Origin: Capitella teleta
Lineage: Eukaryota; Annelida; Polychaeta; Capitellidae
Direction of reading: 5' to 3'
Length of the DNA stretch: 64,000 nt
NCBI GenBank assembly: GCA_000328365.1
Contig: KB294813.1
Span: forward strand, 212,754-276,753
Shown: positions 1 through 13,200 of the stretch, in pieces
Position numbering within the stretch: the stretch's first letter is position 1
Layout of the letters: every line of letters begins with the position of its first letter
Program-made: the position numbers and the translations under genes
Notes under the pieces: generated by a model
Databases searched by the model: none
What the model was told of the DNA's origin: nothing
What the model saw: the letters and a program-made list of their open reading frames with translations, nothing else

Positions 1-508
1 CAGTGAGCATGCGATATGAAAGTACTCCATACTGTGGACTGTCCTGGTCGATGGCTTCTGGTAAAGATATGCTGTACCCGACTGGGGTGTTCTCGGGAAT
101 GCTTCGTTGAATGGGTGATTGAGGGAATGCAGGGACTTCGTCGTTTTTATCATTAATTCGGATGTAAACATCGATGGATTGGTAGAAAGATGGCGAGCTA
201 AGGGCGGCGACCTGAAGATGTACCTCGCATGTCACTTGTTTTGGGCAGGTGACGTCACGGTCAACGACCTTATCAGTTCTGACGTCACCTGTGAACTCAT
301 CGACACTGAAGAAAGCTTCATCTTGAGACAAAACGGAGAAACGCAAATTGTTCGTAATTGAAGTGTTCAGCGTCCCTAGTAATCCGGCCGCACTGGCGAT
401 GTTGCCGACGAAAGCGAAGGCAGGGGAAGCTTCGTCGATGTCGAAATCTACTCTTTGTGCCGCTACCATGGCAACAAGAGCCACTAATGACGTCACAAAA
501 GTCCACAT
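1..508 (-). CDS. Protocadherin-like protein, N-terminal exon (partial)
   Basis: An open frame of 169 codons reads leftwards from ATG at 508 and runs off the window with no stop. Residues 1-17 are a hydrophobic signal peptide (MWTFVTSLVALVAMVAA) followed by QRVDF. Residues ~18-127 look like a first cadherin repeat: FSVDEFTGDV at about 67-76, DRD at 83-85, a Cys pair in a loop at 88 and 94, and the calcium-linker motif DKNDEVPAF at 120-128. A second repeat starts with PEN at 138-140 and an AIDQDS motif near 152. Known for the family: protocadherins are calcium-dependent homophilic adhesion proteins, usually with several EC repeats coded in one large exon, which fits this intron-free stretch. 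The remaining EC repeats, TM segment and tail lie to the left of the window. It could instead be another cadherin-superfamily member, but the EC1 layout favours protocadherin. Confidence 0.88.
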   Translation of the reverse strand, partial: MWTFVTSLVALVAMVAAQRVDFDIDEASPAFAFVGNIASAAGLLGTLNTSITNNLRFSVLSQDEAFFSVDEFTGDVRTDKVVDRDVTCPKQVTCEVHLQVAALSSPSFYQSIDVYIRINDKNDEVPAFPQSPIQRSIPENTPVGYSISLPEAIDQDSPQYGVLSYRMLT

Positions 509-3500
509 TGCTTGATCTCGAGAGTTGTCAGGACGCTCTCAAAATGCGCATATTACGTAATACGATGATTGACCGAGTGATGAAATATGAACGCCTCTCC
601 TCTCCTGACCTCCAACGCACCTGTCGAAGAGAAAGATTTCATCAATAACAGATCACCTTAAGCCATTAAATGTAATTAGTGTTCACTCTATTCGAAATAT
701 CATAAATTTCGTGCGATTTGACTTCACCGACGATGAATGCAGAGCTTTCTCTGCATTAGCATATTCAGGATGGAATACCGGTTCAGTGTTGCGTCGATGC
801 CCAATAGCGTCTGAAAGGCGAGAGCATTCATGCCTAAATACACGGTTCTCACATCATTGAGTACAAAACCCCTGAAGCAATGATAGACAAGCCTTCATAC
901 CTGTGTAATCAATCAGATATCAAAGGATTGATAAGTCAATGTATCTTCACGTAGGAATAGCTCGGGTTTGTGAGGTTCCATGGTGGTTAAAGGAGATTCT
1001 GAATTCAATCTGGAATTTAATTATTTCATTCGCTATCATGCAGGTGGATTGATTGGATGCAGAAATTGCTTCTGTGTACGTAATTTTATGTTAATCAGTT
1101 GCTTTACCTGTACCTGTGCGTGGGTGTTTAGGTGTGCATATAGGGCGGGTAGCACTGTATCATATTTATTATTGCAGTTAGATAGTTAGATATATATATA
1201 TATATTTTTATGTATAGACACTGTATTTGCATATTCAGTTTTTTTCTCTCTCTGGTCTTAGAAACAGCAGATGTAAATGACTTTTCTTTTTTTTCTTTTA
1301 GTTAGCAAGTGCATAATATTAAATTTTGAAATAAGAGGAACGGCTGACTTAATCGAAGGCCTTTACCATATATGTGATATTGTTGTTATAAATGTATGTA
1401 AATGTATGCAACCATATACCAATCGATAGTTGCACCAAGCCTGACAGCATTTGTGATTGCATCATGTATAGTGATGTGGGCACCTTAGGTGACCGAATGG
1501 GAATTTGGGGGGGAAGACCGTCACTCAGGTAACCTGTCTCTCAGCAACCCCGCTCCTCTCTGACGCGAGAAAGGAAGTCGATAACCGTTTCCATGGCAAC
1601 GCTCTTACAAAGGGTTAATGGCAATACGTGTGTCTCCCAAAACGGCAGCCAGCCACTGTGCGCCCAATTGCGTCCTTCGTGTGGTCTAACTAAGTAGCTT
1701 GACACCTGTATGTTTAATGCAAATGTGATCCCAACGGCTATTGTTTCATCGCAAGCATTGGTCATTACTGCACAAAAGGTTGCGCAATAGTCTGCCGTGC
1801 GCATAGCCGATTTCCGTGCGAATTAGCTGTCAGATGATTATCATCGTTTGATGGATGGAGCAGCACACGCGAGGCGAGGGTTGTGTTCGTCTGTTGTCCG
1901 CCCACAATCTGATCTCATCAGAGCGCAGATGCATCGCTCTGTCGTACTTAATAACTGGCTTGTTCGCCACTGCATCTGCTGATGAACGACGTGTTCGACT
2001 GAGCAGCAGACTTGGTCAGCCATAATCGTAAATTTTGTTGCCATGGAGGGGAAATATGATGTTTTGAGATTAGATTGATTCAAGATATAACATGATTAAT
2101 GGGCTCTGTCGAAGCTTCTTCTAAAATTGGTTTTGCTCGATTTGCAAGAAAATAGGATTCGTCGAGGAAAACACTTTGGCCATTCGCCCTGGTAAGTTCC
2201 ATGATTTGTCGTTATGGCAATACTTAAAGGACACTCAAGAGGCTCTTCGGAAATAGATCAATCAAATCGTGCTATGATTTTGAATCAATAGTATAGGGGA
2301 ATATTGTGATTTCAATACGTTCGTCTGGTTGTGAGATATTTGTAGTTTTACAGTCGACGTTTGCATTCATGAATCTTGATAATGCATTGATGATGCTTGC
2401 ATATGTATATGCTAGACTGTATGCAGGTATCGATGATGTGTTAATAAGACTCAATGAACGTTTTAATGTGTATTAACTGAATTTAAATCCCGCAATTATA
2501 ATGACAGACAATCTTGGCAAGTGGCTTATTTGAACGGCTGGCACATACAAAATATTGGATATGTTTATGGAAGGTGCATAAAATGTTCGCTGTCCTTCGA
2601 TGACATACATGCGGGTACCTCTATTTCTGACCTCACAAAGGTATATGTGTGTACCTCTATGTGTCTATGCGGACAGATTTAAAGATTATTGCAATAGTGA
2701 ATGCACCTATTAGCATTTTAATGACGTAATTATTCCTCATACATATTCATAAGATGGTGGCCATTCAAAATGGGTGGTTGACTGGAAAATTGTCTTCCCA
2801 TTCCGATCAAATTATTAAGACATTATTGATACTCGATGACGTCACATAACGTATTAATGGCGCCACAAAAGGACTTCACACTACTCTTCGATTTATCCAC
2901 GCATATATTAGTGCCCATAATTAATCTGCGCTTACGATTATTCCATCAGCGTTTGGAATATTTTGTCACAGACTCACTAAAGTGCAATCAATCTTTACAT
3001 CAGATTAATTCAGCATATTTATACGCAAATTGTACGCTAAGTCCCGCCTTATAAATGAGCCCCCAATTGATGCGCACGCTAATGCTGGATTGATTGCGAG
3101 TTAACGAAAGAACGTGACTCGAACGAGAACACACCCCGTCTTCATTATACACGGACTTATGTTAGTCTGTTACCATATTAAAATAATTATGAGCGCATCC
3201 TATGCACGACGCAGCAAAGCGACGTTCGTACGTGAGTCATTCATATACACCACAGCATTGATGCATTTTTTATTCATTCAAATGTATGTCACTCCATACG
3301 CAATGTTACACGCTTCGCTGAATTAAGTCGATTCATTTGATTGCTATGTCGTATTGGATTGAGAATGGGGATGAGGATGAGGAGGATGCAATGAGGAGGT
3401 GATGGAGAGGGGAAGAGAGGAGGGGATGAGAATAGAGGAGACGTCCCTAACAAGTGACAACGATGGCAGCAATCGGTCTTTTGTGGAAGCCTCTCTGAAG

Positions 3501-4300
3501 TTTGTATCCATATTGCATGAGGCAACAACAGGACAAAGGAGCCGGAATCGATGTCATTCAGTCGGCCAGCTTCCGCATCCTTCTGCACTCGATGAAAATT
3601 GAAGTCGATTTCATTCACAAAAACGTCAAATTAATGAACCGGACGATGGACTACTAATGAACAACATTGACTTCTTCGATCGAAGGCTAAAACGTCGCCC
3701 TACAAGCGTTGTGTAATCGGATGATGATAATAGACGTGACATAACCTTATTCACAGTGTCACTGTGCAGGAATTCTCGCCACGGAAGGCTGTCAATTGTG
3801 ACATATTTCCGAGGGGTTTCGACTCATGCAAATAAGGATTTGATTATGTAAGAATAAATGAATTATTCATTACAGAGTTTGAGGATAAAACTAAATTTAA
3901 AGGGGGTCGTGGGAGTGTTGCTTTGTTTATTTTTTAAGTGCAGTAGGAATTAATTTTCAATTTTATCATTTTGGGGGTGAGTGGGTGTGGGATTTCAAAT
4001 GAGGTATTTATGTTTTATATATTTACTTTGATCATAGAAACTAGAGTAGAGACCACATTAGAAGAGTATTTTTGGAATAGATGTACTTATTCAGTCATTT
4101 ATTCAATAAATGTATCAAATTAAGCTAGGCTAATTATGTTGTAATTAATTAATCATTGAACATAGCTCTATTTTATTCACAGCTTGATTAAATGGATTAA
4201 AATTAAAAGATATCAATTCAAGATGCTTACCTTTGTGATATGAATAATCCTATTATACGATAAGGCAGGCGTTTATAATCCTATTAGACGTTAACGTAGC
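509..4300. other. Intergenic or 5' flank of protocadherin, no gene seen
   Basis: Only short scattered open frames occur here and none has a recognisable domain, signal peptide or coherent splice pattern. The stretch is AT-rich. It carries an RFX-type X-box at 1587-1600, a half X-box at 2037-2046, and a short purine-rich patch near 3365-3445. A regulatory role for the protocadherin transcribed away from it is plausible but inferred. Confidence 0.5.
1587..1600. promoter_or_regulatory. X-box (RFX-type) site
   Basis: GTTTCCATGGCAAC matches the palindromic X-box consensus bound by RFX factors (GTTNCCATGGNAAC). It lies 1.1 kb upstream of the protocadherin start. A second match is at 5113-5126 (GTATCCATGGCAAC) and a half site is at 2037-2046. 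The match is seen in the sequence; binding is inferred. Confidence 0.45.
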
Positions 4301-4398
4301 GACACCAATCTTCTCACTGCCGCGAGTCTCCTGCTTTCAGTCGCGCAATCTCAACTGAATGGAAACACCGCTTCACGCTGAAGATGAACCCACCAGGC

Positions 4399-4474
4399 CA
4401 CGTGACCCCAGGGCGCGCACTGATTGGCTGTTGGGCAACAATGGCCGCCCCTCATTGGCCACTTAGCGCACGTG
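4399..4474. promoter_or_regulatory. Promoter-like cluster: two CACGTG E-boxes flanking two inverted CCAAT boxes
   Basis: CACGTG lies at 4399-4404 and 4469-4474, and ATTGG (inverted CCAAT) at 4423-4427 and 4454-4458, in a locally GC-rich patch. Such symmetry is typical of TATA-less promoters using USF/TFE-type and NF-Y factors. No coding exon was recognised on either side, so the transcript it might drive is unknown. It could also be a distal element. Confidence 0.4.
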
Positions 4475-5112
4475 GAATAAGACTCACATGAGCGAGTATT
4501 TGAGCTTTCCGCGTGAAATAAAAAAGGTCTTAATGCAATGTTTCTATATCGCTGGGTGCGAATGAAAATAGCTCCCAGTTTCAAGTATCAATATCGCTGT
4601 TTGGTTCAATACACCTGGGTCAATACGAAGTAAATGCTGAGCCTTTTAGAAAAGGATTCTTTCGGAGATTTCGAGGGTCCACGAAGAGCCTTCCTTTGAC
4701 AGATATCGCACACATGGGTGTACCATTGGTCAGAGGTCATGTGTTATGTGACATGGAAACCATCTTAAAACTCATTGATGTCAAGATCCATTAAATACGG
4801 GTTTGCAGCAATATTTTTCAGCAATAGGCCTATTAAAGTTCTTTGCGTTACAATTTCTCATTAAAAAAGGACTACATCTTGGTTTATGATTTCAATATGA
4901 TCTCACAACCACATAAAACCTAACGAAAACATATTTTTTTTGTAAGATATATAATATCTTCGTTTGTGATCGTTAAAGATTATATATCCGGACGTCAGGT
5001 ACATAAGCCGAGTATTTCAGTAAGTCTTGTTACAGGTAATTCGTTATCTGATATTCTTGTTATTATAGATATTGTTAGAATTCAATACTTGGAACGCTTT
5101 AAGACAGATACC

Positions 5113-5126
5113 GTATCCATGGCAAC
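5113..5126. promoter_or_regulatory. X-box (RFX-type) site
   Basis: GTATCCATGGCAAC matches the RFX X-box at all but one consensus position. It is the second such site in the non-coding flank right of the protocadherin exon. Confidence 0.4.
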
Positions 5127-7269
5127 AGGAAGTCTGGAAGATATGTATCACAGAATACCTCTTTAGAGCAGACATGTACATTAGGTACTAGGAGCCATCA
5201 TTTACCCTTATCGATTACAATATCTATATTAGTCACGATACCCGATCCTCTGCGTGCATCAACAGATAGTGGACAGGTAAATGCACCTGGTACAAACGCA
5301 TGTTGAAATGCACCAAGCTGAGATGATCACAGACCAGAAAAGCTTAAGTTTCACCCACCATTGCATACGTTTAAAGCTCCTATCTGCTGGCATGTGTGAT
5401 CGCTATATACTAGTGTACTTATATGTATACGATAATTGTGAGCCTTCTATGTACTGTGGTATACATGTACTAGTACAACACTTGACTATACCAGTGTGGC
5501 TTCTTTTCATCTTGGTCGCTTTACACCATCCCCATCTTCTCTTTATCCTCTCAAACTTCTGAGCTGTCAGAATTTGACGAATTGCGCCTCTTCGATTTCA
5601 GCCCCTGCGGATGTTTTGAACCCTCGCTGGGGTGACGCAATCCTTTGGTGACACACGGAAGAGCAGCTAAGTTAATTATGGGGATCCATTGCTATAAAGG
5701 TGCAAGGGAAGTAATTAAACCCATTGTGCTGAATAATTAAGGGATTAAACGAAAACAAATTGGGGCAACAAACGGTGTTGCGATTGGCCATCTGGGTTGC
5801 ATTCAAGTATTCGGCTGAGGCCCCCTGAAAGGGGTGCTGCTATGTGTATGGGGGATGCTCGGAGGGTTGTGGGTGACATCTGGTGTCGCATGGGATTGGG
5901 TTCTGTGTTCCCTTGTGCCGCAGTGGAACCTGATCACTTTGATCTTTGCCTGGATATCTAGCATATCGATTAGAATGCCAATGCTTCAATTAATTGATTA
6001 CATAATTAGATTAATACGCATGGCTAGATTTATGCATACTGCTATCATGCCTCATTGATCTCACAGCATACACGTAATTCGTAACAATTCACTGTCTTTT
6101 CAATCACAATTTGACTCAGATCTGACTGTATAGACTATAGGCCTATGATCATACGCGTTTTATGTACATTTAGATCGAAGGAAACCCACATATATCAAAC
6201 CACCTTCAATACTGCTCGGATTACACAAACCAAAATTCATAATTTATAACTTTATGAATCTTATTAGCCGATTTAGGGTAATATTTTTAGCTGAAGCTTC
6301 GAACAGAATTCTCAACACCATCTGCATGACGCACCTAATATATAGCAGTTAACATTAACACCACTCAAGGTGCAGCGCGGAAACCAGAAAATATGATTTT
6401 GAGATGCAATCAGAGAGTTCATCATCGCTCGGAATATCGTCTATGGTTTCAATTGAAAGCTATTGAAGTTAGAGGAATGTCGCTTGACTGCCTCTGTATA
6501 GAAACCTCTGAATATGTTTCTGACGAATCGAGCTCATATCCTTTGAGATCTATTCGCGGTTTCTCTCTCTGTGAATACGATGCTTCTGCTTCGAAGATTC
6601 AAATCGGATATTTTTTTCTTCGTCTTAATATTGATGGGCTTTTTTTTCTTACTATCTTTCTTTTAGCGACTGGAGGTTTGGGTTTGGTAAAGATGAGCAA
6701 ACCAATTGAGATTTTATTGCTCCACCCAATACCACCTGATGTATTGGTTGCAGTTAAAGAAATCCTGGACTTGGGTATAATACCCGCTGAACAGCAGATA
6801 CGACCACTAGCTTAATACGAGCACACCCAGCTTAAACCTTAGTGATTGTTAAACGACAGTAAGGTACTTGACAGTTAATCAAGTTTCCACCGAGACATGT
6901 AATTGCATAATTGGCGAATGCGCTGCACGCCAAGACGCTCAGCACGCCAAGGAAATCAAAATTGCAGAATGACGCAACAGACGCCAAGAAGACGAATGAC
7001 ATGACCCCATACGGCATATACGACCTCACAATGGAACTGCCAACCACTCTTACACGCTGGGTTAATTAGGACGACTACCCAGGTAGATCAGGTGAATAGG
7101 AACAATTTTGCCGATCACATCTTCTGAGTGAACGGTGCAGGCATGTTGTTGACACTTAGGGGTCGGTTGACACGTGCACATGGCGGTTGATTGTACGCTT
7201 CAGATCGTGTGATTACAGGTAGGTATTGTGTTTGTGAGGTGAGCACCGCGTGAGATGGGCAGGGCCACG

Positions 7270-7299
7270 TAATTGAGTAATTAAGTAACTTGTAATTAC
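7270..7299. promoter_or_regulatory. Cluster of homeodomain-type TAAT sites
   Basis: Within 30 bp there are TAATTG (7270), TAATTAAG (7278) and the palindromic GTAATTAC (7292-7299). They sit beside a GC-rich island (about 7310-7350) that makes the surroundings less uniformly AT-rich. The density is seen directly; enhancer function is inferred. AT-rich DNA gives TAATT by chance, so the call is weak. Confidence 0.3.
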
Positions 7300-10201
7300 C
7301 GATGGAACCCTGGAAGTCCCGGTGTGCGCGGGGAAGAGGCGCGCGCCGCGGCTGCATCGCAAACCTGATAACTTGCATAAATTAAGATTAGTATTAAAGT
7401 GTGTGTAAGTGCAATAATTGTGTTTATTTTATTGTATGGTTTTTGGATGTCCAAACCATACCCTTGAGTGCATTATGAGCACAAAGCTTGAATTCTCAAC
7501 TCTTGTGAGTTCTGTTTAGAATGTTATAAACACTGTAATTATATAATAATAAGAGCTGCGCTGGTTGGCATTGTTCATTTGTTCTGGGTTTATTACACCG
7601 TTCGCTTGTCACATTGACTCCGAGGCACACGCAGTAATTATAGATTTATATTTCAACCCAAAAGAATATGCAATCGGTTTGCAATTAGGAAAGCAATGCC
7701 ATCATTTGACAAGACAACTAGAATAACATACATACATATGTATGTATGATTGTAGGCGTGACTGCATACGGGGAAGATAAACGGATACAGGATGCCCAAA
7801 CGTGCACATTTGGCGGTGACAAGGAATTCCCCTGCGGCCTTTCAGTTCATGTGTTTAGAGCCCTGCAAGAATTCCCTGTGTGACCGCACACAGAAGCATT
7901 TGCACATGTTTGTCCGTCTCTCTCTGCCAGCGAACTGAAGCACCCTCACGCCGCCTATGTTTGGTTTCGGCCTTCGACGAAATCCTCGTCACAATATTGG
8001 ATTAGGTATTGATGGCTTTAGCCTCGTGCTTTAACTAATCTCTCACCTGCTATGGTGATGATCAAAGTTCTTGATACCCATCACCTGGATGCTCATGCAT
8101 GGGTGCCTGGGAGCTACAACTCCTGTCAGAGATTGTCGTTAATTCTTTGGACTAAGTCTGCGACAACCGACTCCGATGTAACAGACTTAAAAGAGTAAGC
8201 AGTGATATAAGCTGGAATTGAGATGCATCAATATGCCAGTTGTGGTAATTATATAGAATGCACTTTATAATTATGAGGCTATGCCTGCATGGTAACAGAA
8301 TTCTAATGAATGTATGCAATATGCATACAGCAGACTGGGTGGAGGTGCCAGTACTATAAAGTCATTTTGTTTAACTTATATAGCTGCAAGTACTGTAACA
8401 GAGAATGCACTCGAATGAGTTCTTTGGTCATTGCTATCATTCTCTAAGCATACATGTGTATTCTTGGTATCCTTACATTTAAGAATGTAATACATGTACA
8501 TGTAGTACTCTTGTGTTTGTTTTCGAATGTATATGCCATGACGACCAGAATGACTATATAGATCACATTAAAATGTACACGTATAGTGGCTGTATATTAT
8601 GTTTATGCAGCACTATGTTTTCTAATACTTAGCCTCCCTTCCATGTAGGATAGTGTACACTAACTGGAGCTATTTGCTCAAACAGAATTCCCTGTTTACA
8701 GAGGCCACCATACAGAATCACACGTTCAAGAGAATTGAATCTTCTGACCACGCAGCACCCGACAGTGCTACATTAGAATTCGTGTCTTGTCGTTTGTTCG
8801 ATTGAAACATCCTTCAAAGCCCACACCAAATATTGACAGCGGAGACTTCCTCGAGGACCGATTTGCACACCAATGTCCCGGCTCAAACACACCGCTCGAA
8901 CCCATCGAGTAATCCGAGAAGCTCTCGTTGAGTGGGCAGGTCTGTGAGAAATGCATGATTTGGTCTGCTTGGCTGACTGCTTGGTTGGGTCGTCTATGAA
9001 TGAGTGTTTGTTCCAATGCATTTTCATGAAACCTGGTTGAAAATGCACACCTATAATTAAGTGGTTAATTGCTGTGAAGTTTCAGGAAATCTTTGAATGT
9101 TTTCAGTGAAATATGTGTGATGTTTTGCTGGAAGGATAGTTCATTTCAGGGATCAATGCACCCTACAATGTTTAAAGTTAAACAGGCAAGCCAACCGATT
9201 TAAATGTGAGCTGGAATCGTCAATTAGTAGCGTGTCTTAATTAAAAGGCTCACTGAACTCAACAGCGAATCTAAAAGGCCTCTTTTCAGACTTCAGGTGT
9301 ATAAGCTCCAACTCTTCAACTTCCCTTAAATATTGGAACAGAATCTCAAACGGTGCAAGTGTTTGTCGCCCTCGTTCAAAGGCATTTTGTTCTCAGCCTA
9401 AGTTATGTCCGTGTTGAGGCAGAAACCGTTGGAAAGAACAGAAATATTTGTCTATCGTCGATCGACACTCCTTTCCTCAAATCATCGCCGTGACTTCTTT
9501 CGCTTTCCGCGAATGAATAATTAAATTGTTACAACTTGGAAGCCGTGAGCACCATGCACCTGGTTATTTTATTGATTCATTAATAGTATCTTAATTAAAG
9601 TGTCGATACTTGTTCGATACACGCATTTAGCTTTCTCTATAACCAACAATACATAATTAAACTTCAACAATAGTATTATTTAATTGCTTAGTAGAAAACG
9701 CAAATCTTTTATTTAATAATGATTTATATGACATAATTATATGATTATATGCATTTTTTTTCTGCATGTCTAAATGTACGAATAATTCATTTCTTCAGCT
9801 AAGCATGGAATACATATTGGTTTTCACCATACCTTTCTGTACACTATGCTAGTACCAAAACCGCTGATCAATCTTGTTATATATAGTCTCTTCCTCCTGA
9901 CTGGCCTTCAGCCTGGGCTTTGAGAAATGCACTTGGATTCTTTTTCATAGCATTTTAAGTAGTAGTTTTACTTTGTTTATGGACTCATAGTCAGTGTACA
10001 GTTAGTATAAGCATGAATTTGATTCATCTGCCAATTCATGCCCCTTGCCACTTAGCATCAGATTGGCTCAAATAACGCATTTAATGCTCAGCATTTAAGA
10101 GACGACATTCGAATAAATCTTATAGACACATATCACCATAAATCAGCCAGTTTCGTTTCTAATAACCACGAAAGAGCTATTAATAACCATAAAACGTCCA
10201 C

Positions 10202-10236
<35 letters not shown>

Positions 10237-12838
10237 AACCAAAAAGCCCCAAAAGGAAACGCTGATACAATAATCGATGAAGAAAAACACAGATATTGAA
10301 GTGGACAGCTGGGAATTGGAAGCCGTGCATCATGATTGCTTGTCTCGTATATTAGACATCGTTTTGGTGAAATATCGATTTGCGTGAACTAATATATGCA
10401 ATCTACACAAACGCAATACAGTGTAGCATTGTATGACATCTGAACACGTGCAGCATGCAGGCCTAATGTAACAGCCTATACCTTTGAACGCATTAATTGT
10501 AGGCCTAATTAATTAAGCGGCCAAACACAAAAATGGTATATGGACTAAATTATTGCATGGCACTGCAATTTATTATCCCAAATTGCCAATCATTATGGGC
10601 TGCTAAATGTACGTGCGTACATAAACAGGTGTACGCACGCATTGCTGCCAATTTGCTTCATGGTATTCTTCCGTATGAGGTTCCGTTACCTGACACAATG
10701 ATTATCTGGCTTAACAACTGGAGATATCGTGTACGATTAATTGATCTATCAGCATTATCTATATATAGCAATATCAGCACCCGGAGAATTGGAAAATGAA
10801 ATTGTGTGACATTTGTGGCGTTTATCGTAGGCTCATTGAGCTTCGGATTCATGTCGAAGCCCAGTGCAGTTTAATATATACAAAGGGAGTAGGCATATTG
10901 ATGGGTTATTGTATTCCATATTATTGATGCACGCATGGTAGAACATAGTTTTCTGATACCGATTTACACATCAGCACCATTTGCATGTATTGCACAACAC
11001 GTTTTCCTTCTTCTATAAAATCGTGTTAGTTACTGTTGAGTAATTACGAAACAGGAACACCTCCAAATATCAAAGATTTCATTTGCGTGGTTAGATGAAA
11101 TTAGCACGCATAAGCTGCCTGGATTGTTACATCATACCGATAGCACCTCGCTTTAAATTTCGTTTAATCAAACTTGAGGTTTTCTTTGGTTCAAAGTGAG
11201 CTGTATCTCTTTCTTGATTTGTTTGAATCGATTCAACAAGCTTTGCCTCAATGCATGGTCCCTTATAGATGCAAATAACGTACTAGTAATGCATGCTCCC
11301 CCATAACGCTACACAGCTTCTCCATCAAAATGTCCATCAGTCACCACACTGACAGGTATTACATAATCCTAAAAGCCCTCATTCTGTTCCACGAATACCC
11401 GAATCGCTTAAAAGACCTTGCTTGCTTAAAACGATGCGTCAATGGACCCTTACGAGTGAAATGGTCTGAAACATTGGGCATATGTTCCCGTGTTGGCCTT
11501 CCGTGTCATTCAGAAATATTTGAACCCTGGGAAGTTAAAGTAACGAACGGAATCGAGGCATGTCGATTTAATTACACCGCGTTCATTTCTTTTGCTGTCC
11601 AATTTTCTCTGTAAATAGAGAACTAGAAGAATCCGACCATTCAGACGACATCCTAATTCTGGAGGGAAACCTGATCTTGGTCGAGATTGGTCGCTCGCGG
11701 CATGAGCTACCATAACGCATATACGAACGAGACGACCTATGCGAAGCGTCTCCTCTGATTGATGCCTTTTGCAACAAAGGCGTCGATTTTCACGGATATT
11801 TTCCTGCAATAAAAGGAGAAAATAAACCGAAACAGCTAAGAACCAGAATAGCCGCTGGCTGTGTACATAAATCACGTGTCTAACAAGGAGCGAAGATTTC
11901 TGATAACGTCAACGTGCACGCGAATGATTATTTCGCAGCGAAATAATTATATACTTATATAATTATATCGTGGAAATTTTAGATTTGTGGTTTTTGAAGT
12001 AAGGTTTCTTTTTGAGTGATTTCTGCTGTGTTTTGATAGTGTATGGGATCCAAATGCAAGACTGTCGACTGTCTGACAAATTCAATTTCTAGGCATAAGT
12101 TTAGGCCTACACCATCAACTTATTGTATAGTTTATAGACTATTTTAATTCGTTCTCCTGGTTAATGCATTTCACTTACTAATTTTCCTGCTTGAAAGAGG
12201 ACACCAAAGCACACAATTAAATGCAAAAAAGACGAGGCCGAAAAAAAAAAAAAAAAAAAAAAATCATAATGTTTTTTATTATTTTTAGTTGAAGAGTTTC
12301 GAGAATTGTTTTTCTCTCAATTATTTATCAACTAATCAACTATGAATCATGGGATGAACAAATTGAACATGAACAAATTGAACTTCAAAGCATCCCAGCT
12401 TCATGCTAAGATTATCGGCATTATCCCATCAGAGAAATCGTTCAATTGAAACGTTATGATATAATTATAGACAAGGGAACAAACCACACGAACGTTTTCA
12501 TAACGTCATATTCCTAATCATAATGCACTCGCTTACTTATGGCGTTTGCTCATAGCTTCGGGCTACGGCATCAAGGACTACCGTTATAACATCGGGCGTC
12601 CGTCCTCTTATTTTTTTGTCATGAATTGTCATGAATTGTTCTTATTTCATGTCATTTTTTGTTCAGACATTTGTCATATTTTTCCTCATATTTACACATA
12701 ATTATAAATACATATACATATGTACATATGCAAATGTATGAAGGACTATCCTGTTATATTATGTGTAGAGTTTACCACTGCAAGAGTACAAACTAAGGTC
12801 GCAAAATGTTTATCCCTACACGTACTAGTATAACATAC

Positions 12839-12880
<42 letters not shown>

Positions 12881-13200
12881 CAACAACAACTAATAAACAA
12901 GCAATGAATAAACTATAATATAATATTGAAGTATGAAATGAAATTATAAAATACAAAAAAATAAAATGTAAACTATAAAATTTAAGATCTAAAATAAGAA
13001 ACTTTTTTCCCTGCTGGTTTGTGAATCATGTCACATACGTGAATCACCTTGAGTTCAATTATTGAATGCTCAGCTGCTCAACATGAACAGCGTGAACTAC
13101 TTGCAAATTCTCAATTCTTGTCAATAAAAGGTCTGCTTCCAATTCAGATCTGACATCTCTTCAAGATCTGTTCTCTCTTGCAAACTACAAATCTTTGACG

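Larger units (their letters stand above)
4601..13130. other. Long intergenic stretch, no gene seen
   Basis: Open frames are short and show no recognisable domain, including the longest on the + strand at 6393-6815 and on the - strand at 11510-11875. The stretch holds an X-box at 5113-5126, a homeodomain-site cluster at 7270-7299, a 22-bp perfect palindrome at 7727-7748, and A-runs at about 10206-10234, 12242-12263 and 12844-12879 that could be old retroposon tails. Some locally GC-richer patches (about 7310-7370, 8750-9020, 11400-11870) could be regulatory or non-coding exons. Confidence 0.5.

Noticed and set aside
6393-6815. 140-codon plus-strand frame
   Set aside because: No domain, no signal peptide, no splice context and AT-rich non-coding composition; a chance frame.
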